A stretch of 64,000 bases of DNA from RGIG5612 sp045616165 (GCA_045616165.1 JAZLGF010000028.1:1-64000), one strand, 5' to 3'. Numbered from the stretch's first letter, positions 18,567 through 27,978 are shown. Numbers and translations are program-made. The notes: generated by a model from the letters alone, not told the origin.

Positions 18567-19392
18567 AAGTGCAATAAAGATTAACGGGCTATCATTTGCA
18601 TATGATGGTGTAAATAAGATTTTAGATAACATCTCTTTAGATATCAAAGAGGGAGAATTTGTTGCGATTTTAGGACATAATGGTTCGGGAAAAACTACAC
18701 TTGCAAGGCACTTTAACTGCCTTGTTGATTTACAGGAAGGTTCTTTAGAAGTTGCAGGACTTAATGCAAATGATAAAAAAAATCTTTATGAAATCAGAAA
18801 AAGATGCGGCATGGTTTTTCAAAATCCCGATAACCAGTTTGTATCGTCTATAGTGGAAGAGGATATGGCTTTTGGGCCAACTAATTTTGGAATTGATAAA
18901 AAAGAAATACCAAGCATTATTAGAAGAGCGTTAGAGCTTGTAGGAATGAGCAGATATGAAAAGTCGTCTGTTTATGAGCTCTCAGGTGGTCAAAAGCAAC
19001 GTGTGGCAATCGCAGGCGTATTAGCATCTGACCCAGAGATTTTAGTTTTTGACGAAGTAACAAATATGCTTGACCCTCAGGGCAAAAGAGTAGTTCTTCA
19101 GATTATGGATAATTTACATGCCTTAAACAAGAGTGTAGTTATGATTACCCATGTTATGGAAGAAGCGGCTTTGGCAGATAGAATTATTGTTCTTAAAGAT
19201 GGAAAAATTATTGCTGATGGTAAAACAAAAGATATTTTAACAGATCAAAAACTTATGCAAGAGACGCGACTTGCACCACCTAGCCCAGTCCAGGTTTATT
19301 ATGAACTTAAGACTAAGGGAATTGAACTTGATGAATGTCCACTTACTAACGAGGAACTTGCAGATTTAATTGCAAAGAAAATAAATGAATAG
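18556..19392 (+). CDS. ecfA: energy-coupling factor transporter ATPase EcfA
   Basis: ABC ATPase of an ECF vitamin or metal importer (278 residues), with Walker A GHNGSGKTT, Q-loop FQNPDNQF (typical of EcfA), signature LSGGQKQR, Walker B ILVFDEVTNML and H-loop ITHV. Start is GTG, inside the end of hslO; no ATG is close. Only one ATPase gene is present, so it should act as a homodimer. That, with T and S genes directly behind it, indicates a dedicated (group I) transporter. Confidence 0.9.
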   Translation: MTNKSAIKINGLSFAYDGVNKILDNISLDIKEGEFVAILGHNGSGKTTLARHFNCLVDLQEGSLEVAGLNANDKKNLYEIRKRCGMVFQNPDNQFVSSIVEEDMAFGPTNFGIDKKEIPSIIRRALELVGMSRYEKSSVYELSGGQKQRVAIAGVLASDPEILVFDEVTNMLDPQGKRVVLQIMDNLHALNKSVVMITHVMEEAALADRIIVLKDGKIIADGKTKDILTDQKLMQETRLAPPSPVQVYYELKTKGIELDECPLTNEELADLIAKKINE

Positions 19393-20095
19393 TTTTACAG
19401 GTTCTTATCAAAATAAAAACTCTATACTTCATAGAACAAATGCAGTTTTGAAACTTTGCGTTTTTTTAGCATTGATTGCTTTAACTATTGTTTGCGCAAA
19501 TCTTCTTCCGTTATACTGGGCAAGGGCTTTAGGGTTTATATGCTTGTTTATAATTGCATTTGTGTTATTAAAGTTAGCAAGCCTTACCATAAAAGAAGCT
19601 TTTATGCCATTAAAAAGAATGCTTTGGTTTTTTATTACATTGTTTTTAATGAACTTTTTATTTATGGGAGGAGAAAAGCCATTTTTTAAATGGTGGATTT
19701 TTGCTCCTTCAATCGAAGGATTGACACAAGGCCTTATAACAATTTTAACGGTTATTGTAATCTTACTTTATGGGGCGGTATTAAATTCAACTACTAAGCC
19801 GATGGAGCTTACAAATGCGATAGAGACGTTAATTACGCCGTTAAAATATATAAAAATACCAACCCAGCTTGTTGCACTTATTTTGTCTATTGCTATACAG
19901 TTTATTCCAACGTTGTTTAAGGAGTCGGATACGATAAAGAAAGCGCAGATGGCTAGGGGCGCCAGGTATGATTCGAAAAATATTTTTTTAAGAGCGAAAT
20001 ATGTATTGCCGCTTATAACCCAGATTTTTATTGCAGCATTTAGAAGAGCAGACGAACTTTCGATGGCAATGGAATCTAGAGGATATCAAAGTTAG
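19385..20095 (+). CDS. ecfT: energy-coupling factor transporter transmembrane protein EcfT
   Basis: Membrane scaffold (236 residues) linking the ATPase to the substrate-binding S component. Multiple hydrophobic spans are followed by the C-terminal coupling motifs ARGARYDSKN and AMESRGY, matching the Ala-Arg-Gly signatures of EcfT. It overlaps ecfA by eight bases and is followed 11 bases later by the S component. Confidence 0.92.
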   Translation: MNSFTGSYQNKNSILHRTNAVLKLCVFLALIALTIVCANLLPLYWARALGFICLFIIAFVLLKLASLTIKEAFMPLKRMLWFFITLFLMNFLFMGGEKPFFKWWIFAPSIEGLTQGLITILTVIVILLYGAVLNSTTKPMELTNAIETLITPLKYIKIPTQLVALILSIAIQFIPTLFKESDTIKKAQMARGARYDSKNIFLRAKYVLPLITQIFIAAFRRADELSMAMESRGYQS

Positions 20096-20106
20096 GAGAA
20101 AAGAAA

Positions 20107-20658
20107 ATGACTAAAATGAGAACCATCAAAAAGGTAATTATATGCGCAGTATGTATTGCGCTTTGCGTAGTTTTACCATTAGCGTTTCATTCAATACCAA
20201 ACGCGGGAACAATTTTTTCTCCAATACATATTCCGGTTTTGATTTGTGGACTTGTTTGTGGATGGCCGTATGGACTTTTTGCTGGCCTTGCCGGTCCTGC
20301 ACTTTCATGCCTTTTTACAGGAATGCCTCCTGTTACTATGCTTCCACAGATGATGGTTGAATGCTTGGTATACGGTTTAGTAGCAGGACTTTTGATAAAA
20401 GTAATTAAAACAAAGAATGTTATTGCAGACCTTTATATTTGTCTTGTTATAGCCATGATTGCAGGAAGAATTGTAAATGGACTTGCTAAAGCACTTATTT
20501 TTGCTAGAGGAACTACAACAATTATTACATGGGCTACAACCTCTTTTATTGTTTCATGGCCAGGAATATTAATTCAGCTTATTTTAATACCATGGGTTGT
20601 TTATGCTTTGATGAAGGCTAGACTTATTCCTGAAAGATATCCAAAGAAAAGAGATTAA
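20107..20658 (+). CDS. ECF transporter S component, substrate unknown
   Basis: A 183-residue, very hydrophobic protein with about six spans. It has the N-terminal block SPIHIPVLICGLVCGWPYG, typical of the broad ECF S-component family (PF12822 type). It lacks the N-terminal Met-His-Ile metal motif of CbiM/NikM, so it is not a classical cobalt or nickel S component. It precedes a methyltransferase gene, a His-rich protein, cooT and the acetyl-CoA synthase operon. A corrinoid or metal-complex substrate is therefore plausible but unproven. Confidence 0.82.
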   Translation: MTKMRTIKKVIICAVCIALCVVLPLAFHSIPNAGTIFSPIHIPVLICGLVCGWPYGLFAGLAGPALSCLFTGMPPVTMLPQMMVECLVYGLVAGLLIKVIKTKNVIADLYICLVIAMIAGRIVNGLAKALIFARGTTTIITWATTSFIVSWPGILIQLILIPWVVYALMKARLIPERYPKKRD

Positions 20659-20660
20659 TT

Positions 20661-21251
20661 ATGGATAAACAAGAAGTAAAAAAATATTTTGATCAACTAG
20701 CTTCTGATTGGGATGCTCAGATGATTAGAAGTGATGAGAAAATAAATTTAATATTAGATAATGCAAATCTTATAAAGGGAGAGTGCGAGAATAAAAAAGT
20801 TTTAGATGTTGCCTGTGGCACAGGCATACTAATTAATGATTATAAAGCACGTGGAATAAAAGATATTACGGCAATTGATATTTCGGATGAGATGATAAAA
20901 ATTGCAAAAGAAAAATTTCCTGATGTTAAATTTATTTGCGCAGACGTTGAAAATACTGACTTTGAAACAAAGTTTGATGCGATAGTTCTTTATAACGCTT
21001 TTCCACATTTCCCGAATGGAAGTGCATTAATCGAAAAATTAAGTTCGCTATTAAATGAAGGCGGAACTCTTACAATCGCACATGGAATGAGCAGAAAACA
21101 AATAGATAATCATCATAGTGGTTCTGCTAAAAATGTATCAAATGGGTTAATTAGTGCAAAGACACTTGCAAAAATATTTAAATACTTTAAACTTGAAGTA
21201 ACAACGGAAATTGAAAATGATGTTATGTATCAGGTAGTAGGGAGGAAATAA
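20661..21251 (+). CDS. class I SAM-dependent methyltransferase
   Basis: A 196-residue Rossmann methyltransferase with motif I VLDVACGTGIL, an acidic residue after strand 2 (TAIDIS), motif II ICADVEN and motif III LVLYNAFPHFPN-like LYNAFPHF. It sits two bases after the S component and one base before the His-rich gene, so it belongs to that unit. The substrate is unknown. Association with the transporter suggests it methylates, or makes, the transported compound (inference). Confidence 0.85.
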   Translation: MDKQEVKKYFDQLASDWDAQMIRSDEKINLILDNANLIKGECENKKVLDVACGTGILINDYKARGIKDITAIDISDEMIKIAKEKFPDVKFICADVENTDFETKFDAIVLYNAFPHFPNGSALIEKLSSLLNEGGTLTIAHGMSRKQIDNHHSGSAKNVSNGLISAKTLAKIFKYFKLEVTTEIENDVMYQVVGRK

Positions 21252-21252
21252 A

Positions 21253-21519
21253 ATGCATGATTTAAGTTCACATTCACATGAGGCTTTTCATGAAAATATT
21301 CAGGCGTTTGAGAGTCCTGAACAGGCAGCTAAATTGATTTCATATATGCTAGATCATAATAAATCTCACGCAGATGAATTACATGAGATTTGCCATAAAC
21401 TTGAAGCATCAGGACAAAGCGAAGCAGCTTATTTAATAGATGATGCTGTAGGATGTTTTAGAGATGGTAATGCAATGCTTGAGCTTGCGCTTAATAACCT
21501 CACAAAAGAAGGTAAATAG
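21253..21519 (+). CDS. small His-rich protein, possible metal-binding
   Basis: An 88-residue soluble protein with a His-rich start (HDLSSHSHEAFHEN) and further His/Cys (HNKSHADELHEICHK). The rest looks helical. Eight or more His, placed between the methyltransferase and the nickel protein CooT, suggest nickel or cobalt handling. The family is not firmly recognised. GGAGG precedes the ATG and overlaps the end of the methyltransferase gene. Confidence 0.75.
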   Translation: MHDLSSHSHEAFHENIQAFESPEQAAKLISYMLDHNKSHADELHEICHKLEASGQSEAAYLIDDAVGCFRDGNAMLELALNNLTKEGK

Positions 21520-21533
21520 TAGGAGAAAAGAGT

Positions 21534-21719
21534 ATGTGTTTATCAACAGTTATGTTAGAAAAAAACGGAATTTCCGAAAAAGTTGCGGAGTATGTAAGCG
21601 CCGTTAAAACCGAAGGAGATAGCATTTTTTTAACGGATGTTATGGGGAGCGAAACAGAGGTAAAAGGAAAGCTAAAATCTATGGATTTTGTAAAAAATAT
21701 TATTATTGTTGAAGGCTGA
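21534..21719 (+). CDS. cooT: CooT family nickel-binding protein
   Basis: A 61-residue CooT-like protein. It begins Met-Cys-Leu; the Cys2 near the amino terminus is the nickel ligand in the family. CooT is an accessory for nickel delivery to CO dehydrogenase. It is the last gene of the hslO-ecf run and is followed at once by a terminator whose stem begins in its final codons. The cooC-acs operon begins about 140 bases downstream, consistent with a shared role. Confidence 0.88.
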   Translation: MCLSTVMLEKNGISEKVAEYVSAVKTEGDSIFLTDVMGSETEVKGKLKSMDFVKNIIIVEG

Positions 21720-21746
21720 AAAAAATTATTTCAGCCTTCTTTTTTT
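21711..21746 (+). terminator. intrinsic terminator after cooT
   Basis: An 11-bp stem (GAAGGCTGAAA with TTTCAGCCTTC) and a 7-base loop, followed by a T-run. The upstream arm covers the last codons and stop of cooT. Confidence 0.9.
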
Positions 21747-21749
21747 CGC

Positions 21750-21778
21750 TTGTTTTTAGGCTATTTTTAGAGTAAAAT
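21750..21778 (+). promoter_or_regulatory. promoter of the cooC-acs operon
   Basis: TTGTTT (21750-21755) and TAAAAT (21773-21778) with 17-base spacing, directly after the cooT terminator. The leader would be about 75 bases. Confidence 0.6.
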
Positions 21779-21817
21779 TTAATTAACTTTATATAAGTAG
21801 ATATTTTTTTAAGGTTC

Positions 21818-21837
21818 TTCGTTAAAAATATAACGAA
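21818..21837. repeat. inverted repeat in the cooC leader
   Basis: TTCGTT and AACGAA flank an 8-base AT spacer. It lies downstream of the promoter and 24 bases before cooC, where it could be an operator or a weak leader hairpin. Confidence 0.5.
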
Positions 21838-21860
21838 AAAGAAAAATGAGGGGTAGTAAA

Positions 21861-22634
21861 ATGGCGTACACTATTGCATTTGCGGGAAAAGGCGGAACGG
21901 GAAAAACTACTATTACAGGTATGATGATTGATTGGCTTTGCAAGAATCATAAAACACCTGTGTTAGCTGTTGATGCTGATGCAAATTCTAACTTAAATGA
22001 AGTTCTCGGAGTAGAAGTTGAAACTACTTTAGGTGAGATAAGAGAAATTATTGCTAGTAGCGGTGATATGGATGCGGATTCACCAATCCCACCTACTATG
22101 AGCAAAAAAGATTATCTCGATTATAAGTTTAATAGGGCAGTTATTGAAGATGACGACTTCGACCTTATCGTTATGGGACGTACACAAGGAAGAGGTTGTT
22201 ATTGTTTTGTTAATGATCTTTTAAGCGCTCAGCTTAGAAAGCTTGAAGACAATTATAAATATATGGTTGTTGATAACGAAGCTGGAATGGAACATATATC
22301 TAGAGGAATTTTACCTCAAGTAAATTTAATCGTTTTAGTTTCTGATTGTTCAAGACGTGGTATTCAAGCCGTTGGTAGAATTCAAAAGTTAGTTAAAGAT
22401 ATGAACCTTGGTGCTGAAAAAATCGTTTTAATAGTTAATAGAGCTCCTAACGGAGAATTAAACGATGGCATAAAAGAAGAAATTCAAATTCAGGGATTAG
22501 AGCTTATTGGCGTAGTTCCTCAAGACGAGCAAGTTTACGAATATGATTGTGAAGGCAAAGCAACAAGCAAACTTCCTGATTCATCACTTGCAAGAGCGCA
22601 GGTAAATATTATCGCTGAAAAATTATTTAGTTAA
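21861..22634 (+). CDS. cooC: CO dehydrogenase nickel-insertion ATPase CooC
   Basis: Deviant Walker A ATPase (GKGGTGKTT) that helps insert nickel into CO dehydrogenase or acetyl-CoA synthase. The 257-residue protein has the family's dimer-bridging Cys-X-Cys (RGCYCFVND), which binds nickel or zinc, and a Walker B-like VVDNEAGMEH. The ATG at 21861 is chosen over 21846 because GAGGGG lies just before it and the protein then starts MAYTIAFAGKGG. It heads the acs operon. Confidence 0.93.
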   Translation: MAYTIAFAGKGGTGKTTITGMMIDWLCKNHKTPVLAVDADANSNLNEVLGVEVETTLGEIREIIASSGDMDADSPIPPTMSKKDYLDYKFNRAVIEDDDFDLIVMGRTQGRGCYCFVNDLLSAQLRKLEDNYKYMVVDNEAGMEHISRGILPQVNLIVLVSDCSRRGIQAVGRIQKLVKDMNLGAEKIVLIVNRAPNGELNDGIKEEIQIQGLELIGVVPQDEQVYEYDCEGKATSKLPDSSLARAQVNIIAEKLFS

Positions 22635-22692
22635 TAACCCAAAAAGGGGTATACACATTATAAAATTTTTTATTAACGTAGGAGGAGTAAAA

Positions 22693-23634
22693 ATGGCTTT
22701 TAAGAAAAACCCACAGGTGTTTACAGCCAGCATTAACGAAGTAACTTTCGGTACTGGCGATAAAGCTGTTACATTAGGCGGAGAAAACACAATGCCTATG
22801 TATACTTTCGATGCACCTGCAAAAAACAAAGTCGCAGTTGGTGTAGAAATTAAAGATAGTGGTGTTGATGCATCATTACCAGAACTTGCAAAGTATTACG
22901 AAGGTTGTGAAGGTTTGGCTGCAATTGCTAAAAAAGCAAGTGAAATGCCAGGAGCTGATTTCGTAGCTTTAGTACTTGAAAGTGCTGATCCTAACGGTGA
23001 GAACAAATCAGTTGAAGACCTAGCAAATGTAGCTAAAGAAGTTGCTGATGCAATTGATTGTCCTTTAGCTATCGTAGGATGTAAGAATGTTGAAAAAGAT
23101 ACACAGCTTTTTGAAAAATTAGCTGAGGTTCTTGCTGGAAAGAATGTTCTTTTTGTATCAGCAAGAGAAGAAAATTATAAAGGAATCGCGGCTGCAGCAG
23201 TTATGGCTTACAAACAAAAAATTTCTGCAGAAAGCGCAGTTGATATTAACCTTGCAAAACAACTTAATGTACTTATTTCTCAGATGGGAATTCAACCTGA
23301 GAACTATGTTATGAATGTTGGATCTGCAGCAGCAGGTTATGGATTTGAATATGTAGCATCAACTTTAGATCGCGTTAGAGGCGCGGCTTTAGGACAAAAC
23401 GATGCTATGCTTCAGATGCCTATTATCACTCCAGTTTCACAAGAAGCATGGGCTGTTAAAGAAGCAGTAGTTACAGAAGATGATGTTCCTGAATGGGGAG
23501 CTAGAGAAGAGCGTGGAATCGAAATGGAAGTTTCTACAGCAGCATCTGTTATTGCTGGTGGTTCAAACGCTGTTATCTTAAAACACCCTAAGTCAGTTGC
23601 AACAATCGCTAAATTAGTTAGCGAATTAATGTAG
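22693..23634 (+). CDS. acsD: acetyl-CoA synthase corrinoid iron-sulfur protein, small subunit
   Basis: Small (delta) subunit of the corrinoid iron-sulfur protein that carries the methyl group from methyl-tetrahydrofolate to acetyl-CoA synthase. At 313 residues it matches family length. The TIM-barrel stretch NYVMNVGSAAAGYGFEYVAS and the C-terminal GAREERGIEMEV support the call. A strong AGGAGGAG precedes the ATG. The large subunit follows 18 bases later. Confidence 0.93.
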   Translation: MAFKKNPQVFTASINEVTFGTGDKAVTLGGENTMPMYTFDAPAKNKVAVGVEIKDSGVDASLPELAKYYEGCEGLAAIAKKASEMPGADFVALVLESADPNGENKSVEDLANVAKEVADAIDCPLAIVGCKNVEKDTQLFEKLAEVLAGKNVLFVSAREENYKGIAAAAVMAYKQKISAESAVDINLAKQLNVLISQMGIQPENYVMNVGSAAAGYGFEYVASTLDRVRGAALGQNDAMLQMPIITPVSQEAWAVKEAVVTEDDVPEWGAREERGIEMEVSTAASVIAGGSNAVILKHPKSVATIAKLVSELM

Positions 23635-23652
23635 GAAAGGAGGAGAAAAGTT

Positions 23653-24975
23653 ATGGCATTAAAAGGTATTGATATTTTCAAACTTACACCTAAAACAAAT
23701 TGTAAAGAATGTGGTAATCCTACATGTATGGCATTCGCAATGAAGGTTGCTCAGGGCGCTGTTTCAATAGAACAATGTCCACATATGGCACCAGAAGCTA
23801 TTGCACAGCTTAGTGAAGCTACAGCTCCTCCAATGAAGGCTGTTAAAGTTGGCGCTGGAAAAGCAGAGCATACTTTAGGCGGTGAGACAGTTCTTTTCCG
23901 TCATGATAAAACTTTTGTTTCAAAGAACCTTTTTGCAGTAAACGTTTGCTCAGGTTGCTTTGATAACAAGATGCCGGAAATAGCAAAAGTTGATTATGAG
24001 CGTATCGGCGAAAGAATGTATGTTGAAGCTCTTAATCTTAAATTCAATGATAAAGAATCTTTCCTTGAACTCGTTAAGAAATCAATGGGTCAGGGTAGAC
24101 TTCTTATCTTAGAATGTACAGACGTAGACGCTGCAAAAGAAGCAGTTGAACTTTGCAAAGCTGATAAGCCTATCTTAAATGGTGCTAATCAAGATAACTA
24201 TAAAGAGATGCTTGAAATAGCTAAGGCAGCAGATATCACACTTGGTGTCGGAGCTCCTTGCTTAGATTGTTTATATGACACTGTAGCAGCAATCGAGCCT
24301 GAATATAAGAATTTAGTTCTTGATGTAACAGGCGCTACTATTAAAGATACATATGCAAATGCTATTCAAGTACGTAGAGCAGCTCTTAAAGACGAAGACA
24401 GAACATTTGGTTACCCTTCAATTGTTAATGTTTCTAAAGTTGCTCCGGAAGATGCAGCTATGCAGACTGCTCTTGCATCAATGTTTGTTCTTAAATATGG
24501 TTCAATTATTGTTATGGATACAATGAGCTATGCGCAGGCACTTCCACTTTACGGACTTCGCCAGAATATCTATACAGATCCTCAAAAACCAATGAAGGTT
24601 GAACCTGGTATTTATCCACTTAACGGTGCTGATGAAAATAGTGTTTGTATTACAACGGTTGACTTTGCCCTTACATACTTCATCGTATCTGGCGAACTTG
24701 AGCGTTCAGGTGTTCCTTGTAACTTACTTATCTCTGATGCAGGCGGATATTCAGTTCTTACTGCTTGGGCTGCTGGTAAATTCTCTGCGGGCTCTATTGC
24801 TAAGTTTGTTAAGGAATATGATATTGAAAGCAAAGTTAAATCTAGAACACTTATAATTCCTGGAAAGGCAGCAGTTCTTAAAGGAGAATTAGAAGAAAAA
24901 CTTTCTGGCTGGACAATCGTTGTTGCTCCTAATGATGCAACTGGTCTGGTTAAATTTATGAAGGATTACAAATAG
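23653..24975 (+). CDS. acsC: acetyl-CoA synthase corrinoid iron-sulfur protein, large subunit
   Basis: Large (gamma) subunit, 440 residues. The N-terminal domain carries the [4Fe-4S] ligands in TNCKECGNPTCMAF plus a later Cys (EQCPHM). A TIM barrel and a C-terminal corrinoid-binding domain (NLLISDAGGYSVLTAWAAGK region) follow. The cluster reduces Co(II) back to Co(I); AcsV, encoded downstream, supplies repair reduction. Strong AGGAGG precedes the start. Confidence 0.94.
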   Translation: MALKGIDIFKLTPKTNCKECGNPTCMAFAMKVAQGAVSIEQCPHMAPEAIAQLSEATAPPMKAVKVGAGKAEHTLGGETVLFRHDKTFVSKNLFAVNVCSGCFDNKMPEIAKVDYERIGERMYVEALNLKFNDKESFLELVKKSMGQGRLLILECTDVDAAKEAVELCKADKPILNGANQDNYKEMLEIAKAADITLGVGAPCLDCLYDTVAAIEPEYKNLVLDVTGATIKDTYANAIQVRRAALKDEDRTFGYPSIVNVSKVAPEDAAMQTALASMFVLKYGSIIVMDTMSYAQALPLYGLRQNIYTDPQKPMKVEPGIYPLNGADENSVCITTVDFALTYFIVSGELERSGVPCNLLISDAGGYSVLTAWAAGKFSAGSIAKFVKEYDIESKVKSRTLIIPGKAAVLKGELEEKLSGWTIVVAPNDATGLVKFMKDYK

Positions 24976-24986
24976 AGGAGGTAAAA

Positions 24987-25775
24987 ATGGGAAAATTCGT
25001 AATTATTGGTGAAAGAATTCACTGCATTTCTCCTTCAATCAAAAAAGCGATGGAAGAAATGAACCCTGAGCCAATTCTTCAAAGAGCTAAAGAACAGCTC
25101 GATGCTGGTGCAACATACTTAGATGTCAACATCGGACCAGCTGAGAAAAATGGCGAAGAACTTATGAAATGGGCGGTTACAACTATCCAGGGTGCTTTCG
25201 ATAATGTTCCTCTTTGCTTAGATACAGCAAACAGAAAAGCTATCGAAGCTGGTATTTCAGTTTACAACCGTTCAAAAGGTAAACCAATCGTTAACTCAGC
25301 AGACGCAGGCGACAGAATTGAGAATATCGATTTAGCAGCAGCTAATGACGCAATCGTTATTGCACTTTGTTCTAAAGCAGGTGTTCCTTCTGACAATGAC
25401 GAACGTATGATGTATTGCCAGGAAATGTTAGAGCGTGGTATGGAACTTGGCATGGACCCAACAGAAGATATGTGGTTTGATCCATTATTCTTAGTTATCA
25501 AGGGTATGCAAGACAAACAGCTTGACGTTCTTGAGTTCATCAAACAGTTAAGTGATATGGGATTTAAATCAACTGGTGGTCTTTCAAATGTTTCTAACAT
25601 GACACCTAAGGATATTAGACCAATCCTTGACTCTACAACAGTTGCTATGGCTATGTATTGCGGACTTACATCAGCAATCGTTAATCCATGCGATAGAAGA
25701 TTAGTTGAAACAATTAAATCAGCAGATATTATTAAAAATAATGCTTTGTATGCGGATTCATTTTTAGAAATATAA
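24987..25775 (+). CDS. acsE: methyltetrahydrofolate:corrinoid/iron-sulfur protein methyltransferase
   Basis: Transfers the methyl group of 5-methyltetrahydrofolate to the Co(I) corrinoid of AcsCD. The 262-residue pterin-binding TIM barrel shows YLDVNIGPAEKN, LCLDTANRKAIEAG and GGLSNVSNM, typical of MeTr proteins. GAGG precedes the ATG 11 bases after acsC, and acsB starts 12 bases after its stop. Confidence 0.94.
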   Translation: MGKFVIIGERIHCISPSIKKAMEEMNPEPILQRAKEQLDAGATYLDVNIGPAEKNGEELMKWAVTTIQGAFDNVPLCLDTANRKAIEAGISVYNRSKGKPIVNSADAGDRIENIDLAAANDAIVIALCSKAGVPSDNDERMMYCQEMLERGMELGMDPTEDMWFDPLFLVIKGMQDKQLDVLEFIKQLSDMGFKSTGGLSNVSNMTPKDIRPILDSTTVAMAMYCGLTSAIVNPCDRRLVETIKSADIIKNNALYADSFLEI

Positions 25776-25787
25776 GGAGGAGAATAA

Positions 25788-27926
25788 ATGAGCGTATTAA
25801 CAGATTTAATTTATGGTGGTAGCGATGCGGTCATCGGACTTACTGAGGGTGCTGTAAACGATGCAATCGCGAAATATGGTCCTGATAAGGAAATTGCTTT
25901 TCCTGATACAGCATATTTCTTCCCAACAATTTATGCAGCAACAGGCGTAAAAGTTGAAACACTTGGAACACTTCCTGCATGTGTTGATGTTATGAAATCA
26001 TTAGTAACACATGAAGAAGATTTAGGTGCAGCTCTTAACGCTGGTCTTGCTACAGCAGTTGGCGCAGAAATTATTGAGGGTCTTAAGTATTTAGACGGAG
26101 CACAACCTTATGAAAACGAAAGCGGAATCGGATTCGTTCCAGATCCAATCATTCGTGGTCTTGGTGTTCCTCTTGTAACAGGAGATATCCCTGGCGTTGC
26201 TGTTGTTTTAGGTTCAACTGATAAACCTGAAGAAGCAGCTGCAGTTGTTAAATCATACCAGGAAAAAGGTATTTTAACATTCTTAGTTGGAGATATCATT
26301 GAACAAGTACTCGGTGCAGGCGTAAAAGCTGGCCTTGATTACCGTGTAGTTCCATTAGGACATGATGTAACAAGTGTTATCCATGTTGTAACAGTAGCTA
26401 TTCGTGCCGCATTAATTTTCGGTGCTGTTACACCAGGCGATCTTCCATCACTTCTTACATATACAAAAGACAGAGTTCCAGCATTCGTTAACACATTTGG
26501 TGCAATCGACAGTGTTGTTGTATCTGCAGGCGCAGGCGCAATCGCTTTAGGTTTCCCAGTACTTGTTGACATTGATCTTGCTGAAAATCAGGTTCCTGGT
26601 GCTTTAGTATCAGTTCTTGATCATAATGATTTAGTTGCTAAGTCTCTTGAACTTAGAAACATTAAAGTAAAAGCTGGTGCAGTTAAACTTCCAGTAAGTT
26701 TTGCAGCTGCATTCGAAGGCGAAATTATTCGTAAGAATGATACTTATGTTGAATTCGATTCAGATCATAACGTAACATGCGAATTAGTATCTATGAAAGA
26801 AGCATCAGAAGTTGAAGATCATAAGATCTTTATCGATGGACCAGATGTTCCAGAAACAGCTGAAGATATTGTAAGAATGCCTCTTTGCACAACAATTAAC
26901 GTTTACGGCGCTAAGATGCAACCTGACTTTGAATCAGTTATTGAACGTAAGATTCACGCTTGGTTCAACTATATTGAAGGTGTTATGCATACAGGCCAAA
27001 GAAACTTATTCAGAATCCGTGTTAGCAAAGACAGCTTTGCTGCTGGACTTCGCCTTAAAGATTTCGGAGAAGTTCTTTACTCAATGATTAAAGATGAGTT
27101 TGGCCAAGTTGTTGATAAATGCGAAATCGTATTCATTACTGATGAAGCAAAAGCTAAAGCTTTCTTAGAAGAACAAGCTATGCCTCGTTATAGAATGAGA
27201 GACGATCGTCTTGCTAATCTTACAGATGAAAGCGTTGACGAATTCTATACATGTATTCTTTGCCAAAGCTTTTCACCAGCTCATTGCTGCGTAGTAACTC
27301 CTGAGAGATTAGGTCTTTGCGGTGCTGTTTCATGGTTAGATGCAAAAGCTACATACGAACTTTCACCTACAGGTCCTTCACAACCAATTAAGAAAGAAGG
27401 TCTTCTTGATGAAAGACTTGGAAAATACACAGAAGTTAACAGCAAAGTTGCTGAAGCAACACATGGTGCTATTGACAACGTAACTCTTTACTCACTTATT
27501 GAAGATCCTATGACAAGCTGTGGTTGCTTTGAATGTATCTGCGGTATTGAGCCAATGAGCAATGGTGTTGTTGTAGTTAACCGTGAATATGCTGGCATGA
27601 CTCCAACAGGTATGACATTTGGTGAACTTGCTTCTATGACAGGTGGCGGTGTTCAAACTCCTGGTTTCATGGGACATGGTCGTCACTTCATCGCTTCTAA
27701 GAAATTCATCAGCGCTGAAGGCGGTGTTAAGAGAATTGTTTGGATGCCAAAAGAATTAAAGGATGATGTTGCTGATAGACTTAATAAGACTGCTTTTGAA
27801 CAGTATGGTATTGAAAACTTCACTGACATGATTGGTGATGAGACAGTAGCAACTGACCCTGATGCTTTATATGCATTCTTAACAGAAAAAGGACATCCAG
27901 CACTTGCTATGGATCCTATTATGTAA
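25788..27926 (+). CDS. acsB: CO dehydrogenase/acetyl-CoA synthase, acetyl-CoA synthase subunit
   Basis: Condenses CO, the corrinoid methyl group and CoA to acetyl-CoA at the nickel-iron-sulfur A-cluster. It has 712 residues against about 729 in Moorella. All six A-cluster ligands are present: Cys489, 492, 501, 511, 578 and 580. All are at a constant offset of 17 from the Moorella numbering as I remember it, so the shortening is N-terminal to the active site. AAGGAGGAG precedes the start. The partner CO dehydrogenase (acsA) is not adjacent and not in this window. Confidence 0.96.
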   Translation: MSVLTDLIYGGSDAVIGLTEGAVNDAIAKYGPDKEIAFPDTAYFFPTIYAATGVKVETLGTLPACVDVMKSLVTHEEDLGAALNAGLATAVGAEIIEGLKYLDGAQPYENESGIGFVPDPIIRGLGVPLVTGDIPGVAVVLGSTDKPEEAAAVVKSYQEKGILTFLVGDIIEQVLGAGVKAGLDYRVVPLGHDVTSVIHVVTVAIRAALIFGAVTPGDLPSLLTYTKDRVPAFVNTFGAIDSVVVSAGAGAIALGFPVLVDIDLAENQVPGALVSVLDHNDLVAKSLELRNIKVKAGAVKLPVSFAAAFEGEIIRKNDTYVEFDSDHNVTCELVSMKEASEVEDHKIFIDGPDVPETAEDIVRMPLCTTINVYGAKMQPDFESVIERKIHAWFNYIEGVMHTGQRNLFRIRVSKDSFAAGLRLKDFGEVLYSMIKDEFGQVVDKCEIVFITDEAKAKAFLEEQAMPRYRMRDDRLANLTDESVDEFYTCILCQSFSPAHCCVVTPERLGLCGAVSWLDAKATYELSPTGPSQPIKKEGLLDERLGKYTEVNSKVAEATHGAIDNVTLYSLIEDPMTSCGCFECICGIEPMSNGVVVVNREYAGMTPTGMTFGELASMTGGGVQTPGFMGHGRHFIASKKFISAEGGVKRIVWMPKELKDDVADRLNKTAFEQYGIENFTDMIGDETVATDPDALYAFLTEKGHPALAMDPIM

Positions 27927-27952
27927 TGTAATAACAAAACGTAATATTAATG

Positions 27953-27978
27953 GGTGCCAGGGGATTTCCTCTGGCACC
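27953..27978 (+). terminator. strong hairpin between acsB and acsV
   Basis: An 11-bp stem (GGTGCCAG/CTGGCACC plus three further pairs) with loop ATTT, followed only by a weak T-run (ACTTTTAAC). It probably acts as a partial terminator or an mRNA-stabilising element that sets acsB above acsV. Confidence 0.7.

Noticed and set aside
20107..20658. Calling the S component a cobalt/nickel CbiM or NikM
   Set aside because: The N-terminal metal-binding Met-His-Ile motif is absent and the protein fits the broader S-component family.
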